A DNA stretch of 64,000 nt. It comes from Polytrichum commune (lineage: Eukaryota; Streptophyta; Polytrichopsida; Polytrichales; Polytrichaceae). The position numbers and the translations under genes are program-made. Positions within the stretch are counted from its first letter, which is position 1. Each line of letters starts with the position of its first letter. Shown here piece after piece: positions 34,061-46,683 of the stretch. The notes under the pieces are model-generated. The model was not told the origin of the DNA and did no database searches. It saw nothing but the letters and a program-made list of their open reading frames with translations. Location of the stretch: NCBI GenBank assembly GCA_950295325.1, contig OX485808.1, forward strand, positions 312,501-376,500, given 5' to 3'.

Positions 34061-35560
34061 CTTGTGCCCCTAACATCGGCGGTAACTTACCACACATGCA
34101 CTAAGATGGTTAGCTAAACTTGAAGACCATGGTACACTAAATAATCATGTTAGTGCAAGTGAAAAATTTGTGTGGACGTGATTAGTGTGGATCACAATAA
34201 TTTTCTAGTCACGGTGGGATTAATGTGGGCCCAAAACCCCCATGTCTTCGCTAAGTCTTTATGAAGACTCTTGACCATCACAAAAGTAGCACACAATAAA
34301 TAATCACCCTCGATTATTTTTTAGTAAAACGATTGACGTGACCCATGTTGATTCTCATTATGAGAATTAACATGGGCTCTTGAAATCATTGTGGCCCACA
34401 ATAACATGACAACTTCGTATGATAAACTAGTGACTCACTAGAAATGACATGTCGACGTGATGACACGTGGCAAGCAAGGTGAGGTTAATGATGGCCATGA
34501 TGTAAATAGAAGTAGTAATCCACTCTAGATACGTTACTTCTTTGATTAAAAGTTGCCTATAAATGTGAATGAAATGACGTTAAGGTTAATTTGATTTGAA
34601 GTTAGGTCATTTTTACCATCAAGGTTGGTAAAATTTAATCAATTACAATCAAGACTTTACCTATAGATGGTAAACCATCCGTTAATCAGCTCCCTACTTC
34701 AACTAACCATGCAAAATCAGGTAACCTGAATCATTAACCCTTTGATTAGTGACCCTCATTAGCTTCACTAATCAGGCACTAATCATGCTTACCCAGCGCC
34801 GCCTCTCTTGTAGTCCCCAGTGTGCACTAATACATTAAGTCCTAGGCCCCGTGCGCACGCCCCCCCCCCCCCCAATTATTACCCCCGAAATCTACACACT
34901 GCATAGATTCCTCCCTCTCTACTATCCTCCAAATAGCGAGAATGAATGTACACCTTACGTAGATCTGGGGAATATTTAGGGGGTTGAGCCAATAGGTGGG
35001 GCTTATAATGACTTACCCATTCATGCACTAGATTGAATGCCCACTTGGCCTATACAAAAAGTGTCATGGTCTAGTAATTGCTCCTTTGCCATGTGGTGGG
35101 AATTTAGGGTTTTTAATCTTGATTCTTGTGTAACTAAGCTTAAGTTATTGTATAGGGGATTAGGTGGAGTTTGCCAATTCAATGATGGACGAAGAAGAAG
35201 GGATTTCGTGGATTGGCAACCGTCGACGCCCAAACTTTAAAAGTGCCGGTTGATTTGATCAGTTTATTATCTTAGTATCGTGCATGGTTGCCGATTCTTT
35301 GGTCATTAAGTTGGGGGGATTTGTGGGCGCTTCTTTACAATCACAATATATCTAGGGAAGAGAACTTAAGCTAGAGCTTGTGAATAGGATGTTATCTTAC
35401 TACAAAACACATGAGTTTATTGAATACGATGTGTCGAGTTTTGGCCCGTTGAAATGCAAGCTCCCTCAAGGTCGAGAGTTATATATATAGATATGTGGTT
35501 AAGTTGAGAGAGTAGCTTTGAGAAGACCCAAGACAATGCCAACTTAATGCACACGATGTC
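34061..35560. other. Intergenic DNA, no gene supported
   Basis: C15 run at 34,860-34,874. ORFs of about 70 codons overlap on opposite strands near 35,020-35,240 without any motif. Confidence 0.4.
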
Positions 35561-35567
35561 ATATTAA

Positions 35568-36142
35568 AGGGTTGTCTACATCATGGACCATGAAGTTATC
35601 CCTTGCTCCCCTAAAATATGTGATTGGTCGTTGACCTCGTCCCAAGACCACTTTGGTCGACATCAAGGAAAGCAATGTGAGAGTGACCGTGGAGCTTGAG
35701 ATCCCCCAAAAGGTATATTCTCAAGCCTACATTATCCACTGTCATGGTCCAATGGGTTTTGTGGTAAGAGAGGTCAAAGAGATTCTGTCGTTGCAAAAGT
35801 CAGGGGGATCATGGTAGAGAAATGTGTTTTATTTCTTTAAAATTTTTAACCATTTTACCAAACATTACTACATTTAAGAGGAAAGGAGGAGAGAAAAAAA
35901 GTGGAGAAGGTAAAAATGTGAAAATTCCCCAAACCATCCTTTTTGGACATATACCTATTTTTTCAAAATCAACACATCCACTCTTCGGTGCAAGGTCCCT
36001 CCTCTTGATCCACATTTTGTTTACACCTAGTGAGGGGCCTGAAGGCTTTAAGATTGCATTTTTCAGATACCATGGAAGTGTGACCATGGAAAAAGGCCCT
36101 TTGGCACGGGGCAACTCCGTGGTCAGTGATGTCAACAACCCC
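35568..36142 (+). mobile_element. 575-bp TIR element, probable PIF/Harbinger MITE
   Basis: Left AGGGTTGTCTACATCATGGA then CCATGAAGTT; the complement of the right end reads GGGGTTGTTGACATCACTGA then CCACGGAGTT. Flanked by TAA on both sides (35,565-35,567 and 36,143-36,145). The overlapping opposite-strand ORFs (107-132 codons) are not conserved with the partial copy at 21,940. Confidence 0.7.
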
Positions 36143-36164
36143 TAACACCAAGGATGTCAAGATG

Positions 36165-36480
36165 TTGGAAATGGTCCAAGTTCGCTTTATACTAGAGCTT
36201 GAAGGCCTACGGGACCAGATAAATTCAAATGGATGAAAATATACACATCGTCCTACATGGCACCTAGTGGGTATCATTTCACGGTCTACTGAATTTGTGT
36301 CAGGTCCATAAAAAAGAGGTGGGTCTAACGCAAAATTAAAGACCGTGAGAATCACTGAAAATATCATTGGCTCCTAAAAATAATATATTACCATGATAGG
36401 AACGCGAACCCAAGCGTATGTTGGTCCCTCAACATGGTCCACTTTCACTTTATACTAAAGCTTGAGGGCCCGTCATTTGC
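36165..36480 (+). repeat. Repeat Q with direct terminal blocks
   Basis: ATGGTCCAAGTTCGCTTTAT-like and ATGGTCCACTTTCACTTTAT-like blocks lie 266 bp apart in the same orientation. Related in inverse orientation to 57,160-57,320 and to 53,310-53,480 in RGS1 intron 11 (GTTAGACCC.CCTCTTTTT, GTAGGTTTTTCATC.ATT). Confidence 0.55.
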
Positions 36481-37247
36481 AAAATGGGGTTTCTATTTCC
36501 CACGGTACAACCTTTCGGATGGTTTTTGAAGGGCCCTTAGAGTTTCCACGGTCACGGCTCTTGATCTATGTGCAAAGCGGCCCTCACTAGCTAGCTAGCC
36601 CGATTGCAAAGAGGAACAACTTTACTTGAAACAAAGTAACATTTAGTTGGTTGTGTGATTGGGTCGTTGAGTGGGGGGCTACTTCTTAATTAGAGCATTA
36701 AACGGCGTCCGGGAGGCGACGGCAATTAAAACGGGAGGGAGTCATAAGGGGTGCATATTAATCATTGAAGATTGTGTACGATATCATACTATTATGTGTG
36801 TGAATCACGAGGGGATCCTCGCTCGCTAGCTGCTTCACCCTTGTCTCGATGATTAACTTACTTGCTTTTTAATCATGATTCGTGTTTTGATTAAGTTACC
36901 AATGCTTAATTAAGCGAGTCGCGCATGCATCATTACCAACTCATTAGACACGAAGTCATTGATGGGGATGAAGTTTAGTGGATTACTTGTTTGCTTTTGT
37001 TTACTCCGTTCGAGACATTCTAACACTACTCCTCTAGGCTTTTAGGCTTCCAAATAGGTGTATCCATATCCTTGAAGTTTTACCACTTTACAACGTATAC
37101 ATTGCTCGAGATTCAATTGAGTCCAACGTGGAGATTAAGTTGATGTAATTAGAAGTATCATAAAATTGAGTGATTTGTATTCAACATGATGTTGTCAAAT
37201 TATGGGTCATCATATGTCGGTTTTTCTAGTACTAACTATAACAATGT

Positions 37248-37726
37248 ACTAATAAGCTCAATACACCTATACCTTGGAAGTTAAATTTACATCTTTATAT
37301 ATATATACACTACACAACATTGCTCAACTCCTTGGTTACTTTCAATGGATATGTATCGGGCGTGCATAATTACTCTTTAATTTTGGGTTTCATCATTAAT
37401 GGGAGCACTCAAGGTATAAACTGCAATTTTTTTGAGGAGTAGGCATAATCTAGTAAATTTTTTCTATTAATACAAATCACACCTTTTTTCTTTGGAATAC
37501 ATAATTAGATATAAGATAAGCATGTCTAATTATGTTATTCATCTTAAACACACACATGTATTTGAGTGGTATGTGGCTAGGTGTGGTTCCAAGAATGAAA
37601 ACAAGAAAAGACATGTCTATTAAGGAGATTGGACTACATGTTCAAATTACGATACCCATTATATGTTCAAGAGTCACCATAACTAATAAGCTCAATACAC
37701 CTATACCTTGGAAGTTAAATTTACAT

Positions 37727-37757
<31 letters not shown>

Positions 37758-38115
37758 CTACACAACATTGCTCAACTCCTTGATTATTTTCAATGGGATT
37801 TGTATTGGGCGTGCATAATTATCCTTTAATTTTGGGTTTCATCATTAATGGGAGCACTCAAGCTATGTACTACATAGTTTTTGAGGAGTAGGTATAATCT
37901 AGTAGATTTTTTTATTAATAAAAATCACACCCTCTTTCTTTGGAGTACATAATTAGATATAAGACAAGCGTGTCTGACTATGTTATTTATCTTAATCAGA
38001 CACATGTATGTGAGTTGTATGTGGCTAGGTGTGGTTCCAAGAATGGAAACCAAAAAGACACGTACTTTAAGGAGATCAGACTGCGTGTTCAAATTACGAT
38101 ATCCATTATACATTA
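37248..38115 (+). repeat. Tandem duplication, two units of 434 bp
   Basis: ACTAATAAGCTCAATACACC recurs at 37,248 and 37,682, and the units remain collinear to their ends (CTCAACTCCTTG, GGGCGTGCATAATTA, ATCATTAATGGGAGCACTCA, ATGTGGCTAGGTGTGGTTCC). Unit 2 has a longer TA microsatellite (about 37,733-37,757). A diverged relative lies in RGS1 intron 11. Confidence 0.92.
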
Positions 38116-38339
38116 AGAGTCAACATAATTGATAGAGGGGGGAACCGTTTAAAGAGCATTGGAAATCTTCACTTTGAGAATGAACAAAGTGTTCATACGA
38201 GCTCCAAAAATTACGAGGAAAGTGATTACGCCCTCGATTTGGATTTGCTAAACATCGCATACCAATTGCATGTTTCATATCCCACGAGAAGTGGACTAGC
38301 CGGAATAAAGGTAACCATTTAAGGCCCGCCTACATGAGA

Positions 38340-41300
38340 AGTCCTGTTTAACCTCGAAGGTGAAGGAGGCCCGTTTGGATTAACTAGGCTCCGTGCCTAC
38401 ACACATTGAAGGGGCTTTTGGATGCAAGGAACATGAAAAGGGGCTGTAGCTAGCTAGGCGATAAACAAGTGCACACAATTGTGTGCTATTAATTCACTAT
38501 GGTGGCTCAAAGCCATATGAAGTTTGTTTAGACGAAAGGACATATTTATGGCTATGGGAATTTGGCAGGCTTTGCATACATACTACAACCATGATTTTAA
38601 ACACTACATGTATAATTTGGTGAGCCACAAAATAAGAGATTTTTGTAAGATATTTTAGACTCCGTGACTTTCCTTGAGCATTTATGTGGCAATGCCACCA
38701 CCTCGGCTCCATGGCCGCCATCTCCCTAGGGTTTCTTCCACCTTTTGCACATGTAGTCCACCCATTTTTTTCCCACACATGTTTCCTTTTTCTTTTGTCA
38801 CATGTTTGTTTTGAGGGGAATCTTTGGCAGGTGACCCTTTTCCTTCGGAGTTTTTGTTGTTGTTGTTTAGGCAAGAACCGTGGGGGTCAGTGGGAAAAGG
38901 TGGGGTGATGGCCTTCCCACCACCACATCTTCCATTGTATGTAGATATTGTATATCCAAGATCAATAGAATGTTATGAGAGTGGATGTCAATATGACTTA
39001 CCCCAACCATATTTGGTTGCTTTGTATCATCGTATGCCAAAGTCATGCACAAACATGTGTATTTGAGCTATACATTCGTTTTATTTGAACGAATTGTGTA
39101 GAAAAAAAATCCTATTTAAAACGAATTTATCTAACAAGTGCAATTTTTCAAGTATGTTGTATAGTTCGATTTAGTCAAAGATTCAAGTTCAGAAATACCC
39201 AACATGTGTGTCCTTGGATACACACACAAACTTAGTAGGTGTATTGAGCAGTGGTGTCACATATGACTGTGTTTTAATTTTATCTTTGACATAAGTTAGT
39301 GTATTAAATAAAGTCTCGAGTCTATAGATAGAAATCAATTGAAGACTTGGTGAGAAGTCTTGTACATTGTAGTTGGGTTGTACATTGAGCCCCTTGGACC
39401 TTTTTAACCCCCAAGTGTTCCATGTGGACATTTTTGTCATGAAGAATTTTTTATGGAATGGGTGGGGATTTCAAATCACATCATTCTCCACTTGATTGTC
39501 TTATGCCATTTGTAATTACTTTTGCAAAGAGAAATAGTGATTTCTTTTTCCCGTTAAGGAGCTTGTGTGCTTTTATTCACAAATACTCTCAAAATTCATG
39601 TGCAACCATCGAACATTTTCATTGGCTGAATGTAAGGAAATATAAATTTCTAAAATAAAAAGTTTTCATGTCCAAATGTCACTTTTCAATCTTTAAAAAT
39701 AAATGTTGTACATAAGCTTTTTTAAAAGAAATTATTGCAATTTATAAATGGTTTGACCCTCATTTGGCCCTACATTCTAATGTCTCATCAAAGTCAATTT
39801 GAATGAATCCAAATGTTCATAATCTATGAGAAATGTACATCAATCGATTACGACACACATCACCTATCACCATATGTTTGTTATATAACACACTCACCCG
39901 TAATTGTCTCAAATTAGGGTTATTTTTCATTCAAAATAATGCTCTTTCCAAATTGGTGATTTGAAACTCTCATCTTTTGGATGCATTGTAACTTAGAGGT
40001 GCTCAAAATAACTAAGAAGTTTCGACTCAAAGATATGTAATCTTTGTTTATGGGGAATCAAGTCAAATTTATAGTAAGAGAATGCTTACATGGAGTTCAC
40101 CAAGTTAATTAAGGGCACTAACCATTTGGATTTAATATTCAAACCAATATGAATGAGTTTGCTATGCAATGTTATTACTTTAAACCTAGCAACCTTTTCT
40201 TTATAGCAAACAAACAACATATGTCATTGTGTCTAAAACGTTGTAGCCTTAAGGGGGGTTAAGGACTAATTATACACTTGGCCAATCCTCTTAGCAATCT
40301 ACTCAACATACGTATATGTGTTGAATGGCAAGGGCCATCGTATACACAAATACAAAATTGGTATACAAAGTTATGAAAGAATGACAATGCTTGCCAACCT
40401 TTGACTTTGGCAACCCAAGGCCTTTCAAAATAATTGTGCAAAACGCGGTTGAGTTGTTGACTTCACTCCATGCAAGCCAATAAGTTTAATCTTGGGTACT
40501 TGAAACAACATTACGAATGGCCTTCTTCATCCGCAATTCCACAATTTATAGGTTGAAAAAATAAGATCTGAACAATTATAGTGGTTGAATTAGTATACTT
40601 CAGACCTTGGACAACTAACCAACTAATCCATATATTAGTTAAATAGTTGCCTTTCGTAACTACAGTTGTTCGCAATTTGACTTGCCAAAAAATGTAGTTA
40701 ACTAATATATATAGGGTTTCTATACTATTTACAACTTATGACGAGTGCATGTGTGCACATGAAAAACCACCTCTTTGAACCTTTTTTTCTTCTAATAAAA
40801 AATTTAACCACCTTGTTGAACTTCAATACCATCCAAGGAACAACGAAAACAAAACTCATTGGCTTGAATGGAGCAAAGTCAACAATTTCAACCTGGTGGT
40901 TACCGTATCTTTTTGTTTTGGGACCCCTTTCACTACAACCATTTGAGGGTCTTTGACTTTGAAAATTGATACAAGTTGATATTTCATGCAACTTCGATCT
41001 CAACTTACCACAACGTAAGGTGAATGCCCTTATTTTGGTTCATGGATGTCACCTACTTCAAGTCTCAAAATTGCCATGATAAACAACATAACATTTTTCA
41101 GCAATCGCACGATGCTCTCTTTCCAAACAAAGAGGTTGCGATTATAAAAAAAAAAACTAATAATTTACAACTGCTTGTCAAAAAGTTCATAGTCGCGGTC
41201 TAAGTGCTCCCTCATAAACGGGAAATCATGTAATTCAAGGAAAATTATACTCTTGTGATAACTGATCGCATGGAATGCAGCCAAAGAGCTGTGTAATGTT

Positions 41301-41590
41301 ATGATGTAAACAAACATTTATGATGTTAATTCTAGAGACCAAAAATGCAACTCAGTGGCTTGTATGGAGTAAAGTCAACCACTCGACACCTATTCTATGA
41401 TACATGTTTTGTGGTTTCCTTCATAACATGGACATGTCATCTATGTTTGAAAATTTGAAAAATCAATTTTAACTCACAATTCATTCAAATTGAAAGGTCA
41501 ATCATTAAATTAAGTATCTATTTCAAATTAATAAACATTGGTAACCTAAAAAGATGGAGATGTGCACTTCATGTCACTTACCTCAACCTT
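38340..41590. other. AT-rich intergenic DNA, no gene supported
   Basis: A 125-codon minus ORF (38,497-38,874) and overlapping plus frames lack motifs and conserved partners. Nothing further identified. Confidence 0.4.
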
Positions 41591-41599
41591 TAGAAGTGT

Positions 41600-42200
41600 A
41601 AAGAGCTTAATTAGCAACCTATACAAGTCCTCCCCAAGTATTAATATTACAAGATTATGCTTATGAGATTAACTATCTATTTAGTGCATGTGTCAAAGAG
41701 AATATAGGGAATATAATCATATGTGATATGGATAATCAATAAACTTAGTATGTATCTATATCCGAGGATATCCATGTTGTATTTGAACCTTTTTTCTAAA
41801 TCATTAACATAAAGATATTCAATTGATTTATAGAATGCACTTCATAAATTTGTCAACGCTTAGAGGATGTAGGGTCTCAATACATGGCCAAACACACAAT
41901 GTATATGGGCCTCATCAAGTTCAAAGTATGTTATGTGAATTTGGCTTTGAGACTTTATTTTACACATTGTTGTATGTCAAAAGAAACACAACGATATATT
42001 CTTATTTGACAGTGGTGATCAAAATTGAATGTATGTCTTTGCATCCAAACGCACTCAGGCTACGCAATTTAACTTAATATTTGGTAACATCGATTGAGCC
42101 AATGTTAAAAATCATGTTTGAAGAACAAGATAAATTTTTATAAGGTCACTTTTAACACATATGATGAAGTTGAAAGTCACATGTAACTCAAATGCGCTAT
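41600..42200 (+). repeat. Dispersed repeat J, long copy
   Basis: Contains the family blocks CTTTGAGACTTTATTTTACA, TATGTCAAAAGAAACA, GTGGTGATCAA, TGCATCCAAACGCACTCA and the trailing TAAGGTCACTTTTAACACA. A 41,640-41,830 stretch of the same family precedes it. Confidence 0.65.
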
Positions 42201-44250
42201 TTTGTGCACGGAGAGGCCCAACAAATGCTTAAAGGTTAATTTAAGTTAGGGCCATTTTTGACACATTTAGCTAAAAATGAAGTATGCAAGGGTCGACTTT
42301 AATTAGGTTATCAGTTAGGCCACCGAAGTTTGCCTCCCAACAAAAAATTGGCCAATCCAAAGTCCCAATGACCTGAGATTTCCATCCAACAAGTTATGGA
42401 TGAAAATGGGGTCACATTGCATTTTCTCATTGCCCCTTGCGTTTTAATACTCTTTAAGAACCAATAATGTTACTTTAAGCTAAAAACACAACCCATTGCC
42501 TTTGGGTGGAACAACATCAACAAATTTGACCCACTTGGTACTAGGTGCTTTTATTAGGACACTTTTATAACCGTTTGAAAGGGTTGAGATTATTCATAAG
42601 AATTGAGCAAAACTTGATCTCACTTGCTATAACTTAATGGGCGGGTTTACATAAGGGTTTGGGTTTAACAACTTAGGGTCCAAAAGACCCTTCAGTAACA
42701 TATTGTACTTTCGGACTCAGGATTGGACTCAAGCTTGAAGATTGATTTACTCAAACTGAACAAAGTTATTTTTGTGACCAGGAAAGTCACACCACATTAA
42801 CACCGCTTCAATTATTGTTTTAACACTTTGGACATGAACTCTGGTGCAAACTCCTCGGATCCAAATTTTTGCTCTCAACCAAGGATTGCTCAAATTGAGT
42901 TTCTTTGGTCTTGGACCCTAGTGTTAATCCACACTTCTTGAAGGACTTGCTAGTAGCATGGATTTCTATTTTATTTTTATTTTTTTCAAAAATGATAAAA
43001 CTGTGATAATAAATAAAGACAAAACATGTTTCTGCAAAGTCCACATTTTCTCATGGATGAGATTGTCCCATGGATGAAATTGCCCAAAGACCTAACAGTT
43101 CATGAGATTAGTTTCACTCTCCATATATGGATGAATACACACGCTTCTGGATGGATTTACGCATCCATCCAAAGATCTGTCATCAATTTGACTATCCTTC
43201 ATGGATGTCAAATCAGGCGTAGTTTAAATACTCTCTAGAAATATTGCCACATGTCATCATGTGGTTGATTGAAGTATCGAAAAAAACCATGTGGAAATCG
43301 ATTTGGGACAATTGATGGATGCCCCCAATGTAATGAAATGAGGTTGATTTGAAAGTCTAGAGAGCCAAAAAGCTCATGAGTTTGAAGTGCATTGAGATGG
43401 CATTGAAGAAGCTAATTCTCTAGAGTAATGGAGTGCAATGGACTATGTGTAATAACAACCAATATCTACTCGATAATCAAATTGGAAGAAATGCTCGAGA
43501 ATGCTTGGTACTATAATCTTAAATATGAAAGGATACCTTTTTTTTAATGGAGTTGTGAAGGGGACACATGTTCCATAACATTTACTCGATTGTAGGCCAA
43601 GTTCATAATGTGGCTTGGAATTTTCCGAGCATAATGCCTCATTTATTATGAGCCTCCCTTACAAATCAAACAATACTCAAATCAAGTACCGTTCACTTCA
43701 TAACACTACATTAGCAACTACCCAACTCCAAGCCCAAAACACTGAACACTTTGATTTTTTAAGTTTTGGAACCGTGTGGTGGCCACTAGCGCTGGACCCC
43801 CACATGGTAGCCAAAACTGCTTGCACAGCTTGCAACCTAAAATTATGGCCATGTAGCCCCTTGACACATGGGAATAATGACCTCCAATTCTAACTTGATG
43901 TTAACCTCTCACTTTGTTGTCTTTGTTTAAAAAAGAGCAAGAATGAGGGGCTGTACACACAAAGTGTGCATCATTTCATAACATTAGTCAACAATGTGGG
44001 CCCTTAGAATATAATAGTGAGATGCTACGATTTCAGTTTGAATGTGGGTCTCCTAGAGCAACTTTTTGAACATCTCATGGTTATATTTTGAAAGCCCATA
44101 GAACGAGAACTGGACGTTGAGTAATATTATGTTACAATCACAAGATTGATATAATATAATTTTCAATAGGGGTCAATATAGTTATTTAAATGGCGAGTCT
44201 ATGATTGGAGGCCAATTAGAGCTGAACATGAGGTATCTTGAGACTCTTGG
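42200..44250. other. Intergenic DNA with repeat M
   Basis: 42,640-42,960 is the second copy of repeat M. The rest shows short ORFs only, and no gene was supported before the RGS1 promoter-like segment. Confidence 0.45.
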
Positions 44251-44319
44251 TGAAGTAATCAATGAACAGAACTGGCCCAAAAGTCTCAGGAACAGATTCC
44301 ATCCAGTACACCATGGATG

Positions 44320-44654
44320 AGAGTAGACACGTGTCAGTTCTCCATTGGCTAATATTCGTCCTGCTCTCCGACGACCGAACCCTCCATCGTCGCCGAAGGT
44401 GCCTTCGATTTCAATGGGCCTCCAAATTTGAACAAAACTTCGGAACAAGGACCGACCGAATGATCGCTGCCTTCACGTGCTCCCCTCCGCTGCGATTCAA
44501 TTGAGTGCTAAAATTTCCCTGTGCCGACCTGAGGGGCGTAAGAACGACAATTGAAAAAAAACAGAAACAAAAAACAAAACCGAAAACAAAAACTTGAACT
44601 ACTTTCACGAGCTTTGGAGCCGATCGCAAGGGCAAGGCATCCGAACTATTCGAG
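44320..44654 (+). promoter_or_regulatory. Candidate RGS1 promoter and first leader exon
   Basis: The segment is GC-richer than its surroundings and shows none of the dispersed repeats. It has a palindromic GACACGTGTC (44,326-44,335), which contains the ACGTGTC ABA-response core, and an ATTGG (reverse CCAAT) at 44,344. It ends at a possible donor CGAG|GTACTC (44,654). Downstream come two further spliced-leader candidates and then the RGS1 coding exons. Assigning it to RGS1 is inference from position, 2.6 kb upstream of the start codon. Confidence 0.35.
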
Positions 44655-45830
44655 GTACTCATTCTTGTTGCAATGATTGGGTGGTGTGATTTTGAGAAAG
44701 TTTCGTGTTTCTTGTGGTTCTCCGTGGACATTTCAAGTGATTGTCTGTTTGTTTATTTGTTTGTATGTTTTAGCTTCAAGGCAAATGGAGCTAGGCTTTG
44801 GTGCAATGGCTCTGGGGAAGACGTGAGGAGGTAATTTCTAGTTCTTTTTAGAATGAGCCAATGGTGTGGTTTGAGCGAGTGATGTGTTTCTTGCGATTAT
44901 TTCAAGGAATTGAGTGTTTATTAAGCTTCAAGGTAATGGATGGGAGCTAGGTTTTCGTGCAATGGCTTTGAATTAGATGTGATGAGGTGCTTTCTAGATC
45001 TTTTTTGCAATGATTGAATGGTGTGGTGTGAGAAAATGTCGTGTTTCTGTGGTCCCGTGTGGATTTTTGAAGCGATTACTTGTTGTTTTACTTTCAAAGC
45101 AATTGGAGCTAGGTTCTGGTGCAATGGCTTTGAATTAGGTGTAATGAGGGTTTTTGAACATCTTGTTGCAATGAATCAATCATGTGATTTGAGCAAGTGT
45201 CGTGTTTCTTGTGGTTCCGTGTAGATATTTTAAGTGATTGTTTGTTGTTTTAGCTTCGAGACAATTGGAGCTAGGCTTTGGTGAAATGGCTTTGATTTAG
45301 ATGTGAGGAGGTTTCTACATCTTTGTTGCAATGAGCCAATGGTGTGATTTGTGCGAGTGTTGAGTTTCTTGTGGTTACATGTGGTTACTTTAAGTAATTG
45401 ATTTTTTGATTTTTTTGATTAGCTTCAAGGCAATGGATGGTAGATAGGTTTTGGTGCAATGTCGTCGAATTAGATGTGACGAGGTTTTTTTCAAAAAAAA
45501 TTCTGCAATGAGTCAATGGTGTGAATTGAGTGGCGCGTTTCTTATGGTTTCATGTGGATCTTTGAAGTGATTGTTTGTTATTTTAGCTTGAAGGCAATAG
45601 GACCTAGGTATTTATGCAATGGGTTTGAATTAGATGTGACGAGGTTTTCTCTAGCTCTTGTTGCAACGAGTCAATGGTGCGATTTGAGGAAGTACGATGT
45701 TCCTTGTGGTTCCATGTGGATGTTTCTTAGCGATTGATTGTTTTTCTTTGAGCTTCAAGGCAATGGGAGCTAGGACTTTCGTGGAATGACTTTGCATTAA
45801 TTTTGATGAAGTTTGAGTAAGTTCTGAACG
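44640..45830 (+). repeat. Seven-unit tandem array, about 160 bp per unit
   Basis: Degenerate tandem repeats, best tracked by the block AGCTAGG (or a close variant) at 44,789, 44,945, 45,107, 45,269, 45,442, 45,602 and 45,768, a spacing of 156-173 bp. Each unit also holds a TGCAATGG-like block, a block like TTTGAATTAGATGTGA, and TGTCGTGTTTCTTGTGG. In most units a TTTTAG sits just before CTTCAAGGCAA, resembling a 3' splice site, and a GAGG|GT-type sequence follows. Translated fragments such as QWCDLSKC recur, but stops interrupt every frame over the array. It probably lies in the first leader intron of RGS1. Confidence 0.85.
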
Positions 45831-45850
45831 ATTTAAATACCAGTGTGCAG

Positions 45851-45953
45851 GTGGTACATCTTCAGACTCGAAATTGTCCTTTTCTCGGTGTCAGGGTTAA
45901 GTTTGCGGAGCTTAACCCTGTGATGAGAGTATTATTTCTAGTGAGAAGGTGCG
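45851..45953 (+). other. Predicted RGS1 leader exon with a perfect 10-bp hairpin
   Basis: Flanked by an acceptor GTGTGCAG (ending 45,850) and a strong donor GCG|GTAAGTG (45,953). It contains CAGGGTTAAG and CTTAACCCTG separated by 9 nt (45,892-45,920), a perfect 10-bp stem. No long reading frame crosses it, so if transcribed it is probably 5' UTR. Confidence 0.35.
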
Positions 45954-46214
45954 GTAAGTGCTGCTGCTGTGGCTATGGGCAAATCAGTGCAGAGGAGCCT
46001 TAGTCTGTGTAGGAGCAGCAGAGATCGTGGAGAACGGAGTTCAGGTTTGAAGGCAGCCAGAAGACCTACTTTTGGAACTACATTAGTGGTACTCAATCAG
46101 GCGTAAATATTCTCAGTGTGCATGATCAGATTTGAGGAATCCGTTACTCAGCAACATCCTCAACGTATGCCTCAGAGTGGAAATACTCATATGACTCAAA
46201 TGTTGTTATAGCAG

Positions 46215-46307
46215 ACTCGAAGGGCATGGACAGGCTGCATGGAGCCAGCAATTGGCTCGGAATCTGATGCCAGCCATCAAATACGGCAGACTAGAACTGT
46301 AGAGAAG
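46215..46307 (+). other. Predicted RGS1 leader exon, open in one frame
   Basis: Bounded by a TTATAGCAG acceptor and a strong GAAG|GTAAGA donor. All 31 codons are open in one frame, including an ATG (MEPAIGSESDAS). I could not join that frame to the first 7TM exon with a consensus acceptor, so I treat it as 5' UTR, with an extended N-terminus as the alternative. A 44-codon ORF at 45,975-46,109 between the two leader exons could be a uORF. Confidence 0.3.
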
Positions 46308-46683
46308 GTAAGATTTTTATACTAACAACTGGGGTACTGGAACAAGAGTTTAGAATTATGATGCAAAAAGACTTGACACAATTGAATTGGACATAATTCA
46401 GGAAATTTGACTATGAAGCAATGCAACTTAGGTATAAGCAGTGCTGCTTACGACCATGCAAACCTCAGTCTTGTGTGTTTCCTTTAGTCTTGGATTCTCA
46501 CACGAGGAGAGGTACTCTCTACTTTGATTCAAGAAACCCTGTGCAGCCTGGAGAACAAAGCAAGAGCTCAAGGTGTACATGATTAATGGTGGAATCTAGG
46601 ATAAAGGATATGATGAAGGCCTCATGAGTGCATCAATCAAGACCAGAAACTCTTGTCTTGATTAATCTTGAACTGCAAAAAAC

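Noticed and set aside
35809-36367. Overlapping ORFs of 107-132 codons on both strands
   Set aside because: They lie in a TIR element, are open on both strands by chance and are not conserved in the partial copy.
45018-45737. ORFs with recurring QWCDLSKC-like peptides
   Set aside because: They are the same 160-bp tandem unit read repeatedly; stops interrupt the frame between units, so no repeat protein is encoded.
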